DNA of 64,000 bases from Spirosoma profusum (GTDB taxonomy: Bacteria > Bacteroidota > Bacteroidia > Cytophagales > Spirosomataceae), in assembly GCF_014699005.1 (NCBI RefSeq), contig NZ_JACWZY010000033.1, positions 32,196-96,195 on the forward strand, in the 5' to 3' direction. Below are positions 63,396 to 64,000 of the stretch, in pieces (positions within the stretch are counted from its first letter, which is position 1; the number at the start of each line of letters is the position of its first letter). Both the position numbers and the translations under genes were made by a program. The notes beneath the pieces were generated by a model. That model saw only the letters and a program-made list of their open reading frames with translations. It searched no databases and was not told the origin of the DNA.

Positions 63396-63450
63396 CGCCC
63401 TAATTAGTCTGATAGCTAAAGTGCTATTTATGAGCTAGTTAGGGCGTTTT
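63396..63450 (+). terminator. Intrinsic terminator after tRNA-Glu
   Basis: CGCCCTAA (63,396-63,403) pairs with TTAGGGCG (63,439-63,446), extended inward by TTAG/CTAG, and is followed by TTTTTCTTT. The long loop contains its own short AGCTA pairing. Confidence 0.8.
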
Positions 63451-63567
63451 TCTTTATTGTGCCGAACGGTTTAATATTCGGTTTAGTAAAGATATTCCGT
63501 CCGTAACTATTGATGTTTATTTACAGGTTGCTTAAATTTAAGGTGTACAGACAAACAGCAACACCAA

Positions 63568-63796
63568 ATGGCTACCTTAAATGAAGTTAAGTTCGTACTT
63601 GACCGTCCCCAATCAGATACCGCTACTTACATTCTCTTATTGTATCGGTTTAATAACACTCGTCTTAAGTACTCGACAGGCCACAAAATTTGCCCCGATC
63701 ACTGGAGTCCAGAACTACAACGCGCTTGTACTGATCAAAAGACACGTAAAGAGCGACACTGTATATCGTCAACCTAAAATGGACAGATGCGAGTGA
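63568..63796 (+). pseudogene. Truncated tyrosine recombinase (integrase), N-terminal arm-binding domain only
   Basis: An ATG at 63,568 opens 69 residues whose first ~50 (FVLDRPQSDTATYILLLYRF; YSTGHKICPDHW) match the arm-type DNA-binding domain at the start of Bacteroidota phage and conjugative-element integrases. It stops at 63,777, and a neighbouring frame continues only to 63,796. The core-binding and catalytic domains (Arg...His-Arg...Tyr) are absent. The IS3-family element just downstream may have cut it. It suggests a former integrative element beside tRNA-Glu. Confidence 0.75.
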
Positions 63797-63823
63797 AAAG
63801 AGAAGAGACGGTTTTAAACACGT

Positions 63824-64000
63824 TGTAGACGCTGAAAAATATGATTTTTCCGCCGTTTAAGCAGCGATAACTGGTTCAGCCACGATTTGCTCTTGGAGAC
63901 CCCAGTAAGCGTCGGCCGGACGCACATTCTCGAGTGATTCATGATAGCGTTGGTGGTTGTAGTAAGCTACCCACTCGGTTAAGCGTTCTCGCAACTCATC
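63824..64000 (-). mobile_element. IS3-family insertion sequence, right part missing (window edge)
   Basis: It contains the C-terminus of the transposase described in the next entry. A TGTAGACGCTGAAAAATATG at 63,824 lies 33 bases outside the transposase stop and could be the terminal inverted repeat, since IS3 ends start with TG. The other end lies beyond the window, so the exact border and target duplication cannot be seen. Confidence 0.65.
63857..64000 (-). CDS. IS3-family transposase, C-terminal fragment (partial)
   Basis: 47 residues are visible before the TAA at 63,857-63,859; the frame is open to the window edge. DELRERLTEWVAYYNHQRYH followed by ESLENVRPADAYWG is the characteristic end of IS3 OrfB (DDE integrase core, with the last Glu region just before it). 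The element probably moves by OrfAB circle formation, as in the family. Confidence 0.9.
   Translation of the reverse strand, partial: DELRERLTEWVAYYNHQRYHESLENVRPADAYWGLQEQIVAEPVIAA

Noticed and set aside
63568..63777. Intact small DNA-binding protein after tRNA-Glu
   Set aside because: It matches only the first domain of an integrase and stops abruptly, so it is treated as a remnant.

Overview
The window is bacterial and fits a Cytophagales member of the Bacteroidota, most like the Spirosoma/Fibrella/Larkinella group. The grounds are a SusC/SusD pair, Bacteroidota-type promoters (TTG or TTTG, about 19-20 bases, TAnnTTTG), a small 'SCEVVG..F' membrane lipoprotein, LytS/LytTR regulation, an SBBP-repeat protein, a DUF5916 protein and a two-half transketolase. 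Genus is inferred, not proven. No plasmid or phage backbone is seen. The only mobile material is at the right edge: a tRNA-Glu followed by a broken integrase and the end of an IS3-family element.

Layout. 1-8,089 (minus) is a surface-polysaccharide export and synthesis operon: Wza-like SLBB porin, Wzz-like co-polymerase, Wzm/Wzt ABC exporter, a DegT sugar aminotransferase and a membrane glycosyltransferase cut by the window edge. 8,341-16,515 (plus) carries parE, a susC/susD nutrient-uptake pair and pheA. 16,527-26,438 is mixed metabolism: Uma2 nuclease, sulfite-oxidase-like enzyme, glycerophosphodiesterase, sugar-phosphate isomerase, ROK kinase, N-carbamoylputrescine amidase, SBBP protein and a Tat-exported Gfo/Idh/MocA oxidoreductase. 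26,731-34,132 holds small accessory genes, an ArsR regulator, and a LytS kinase and LytTR regulator separated by a sugar dehydrogenase.

34,230-49,390 (minus) is a second glycan locus: SGNH/AlgX-like protein, a 910-residue unknown, a flavoprotein, a GT2, an acyltransferase, a membrane protein, a transketolase split in two halves with an epimerase-GT2 fusion between them, and a large ArnT-like glycosyltransferase. 49,422-63,129 holds an OmpA/PD40 protein, a GH13 protein whose nucleophile position is serine, rpe, ligA with an in-frame insert, a DUF3782-like protein, dapA, a DUF5916 barrel and an M14 peptidase.

The strongest unexplained signal is not a gene. Long inverted repeats of at least six sequence families sit between genes, often touching or containing stop codons of the neighbours, and one appears to have been domesticated inside ligA. 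A second global signal is a marked excess of the pentamer ACGTA/TACGT in coding and non-coding DNA alike; one methyltransferase gene lacks it entirely and may be a recent arrival.
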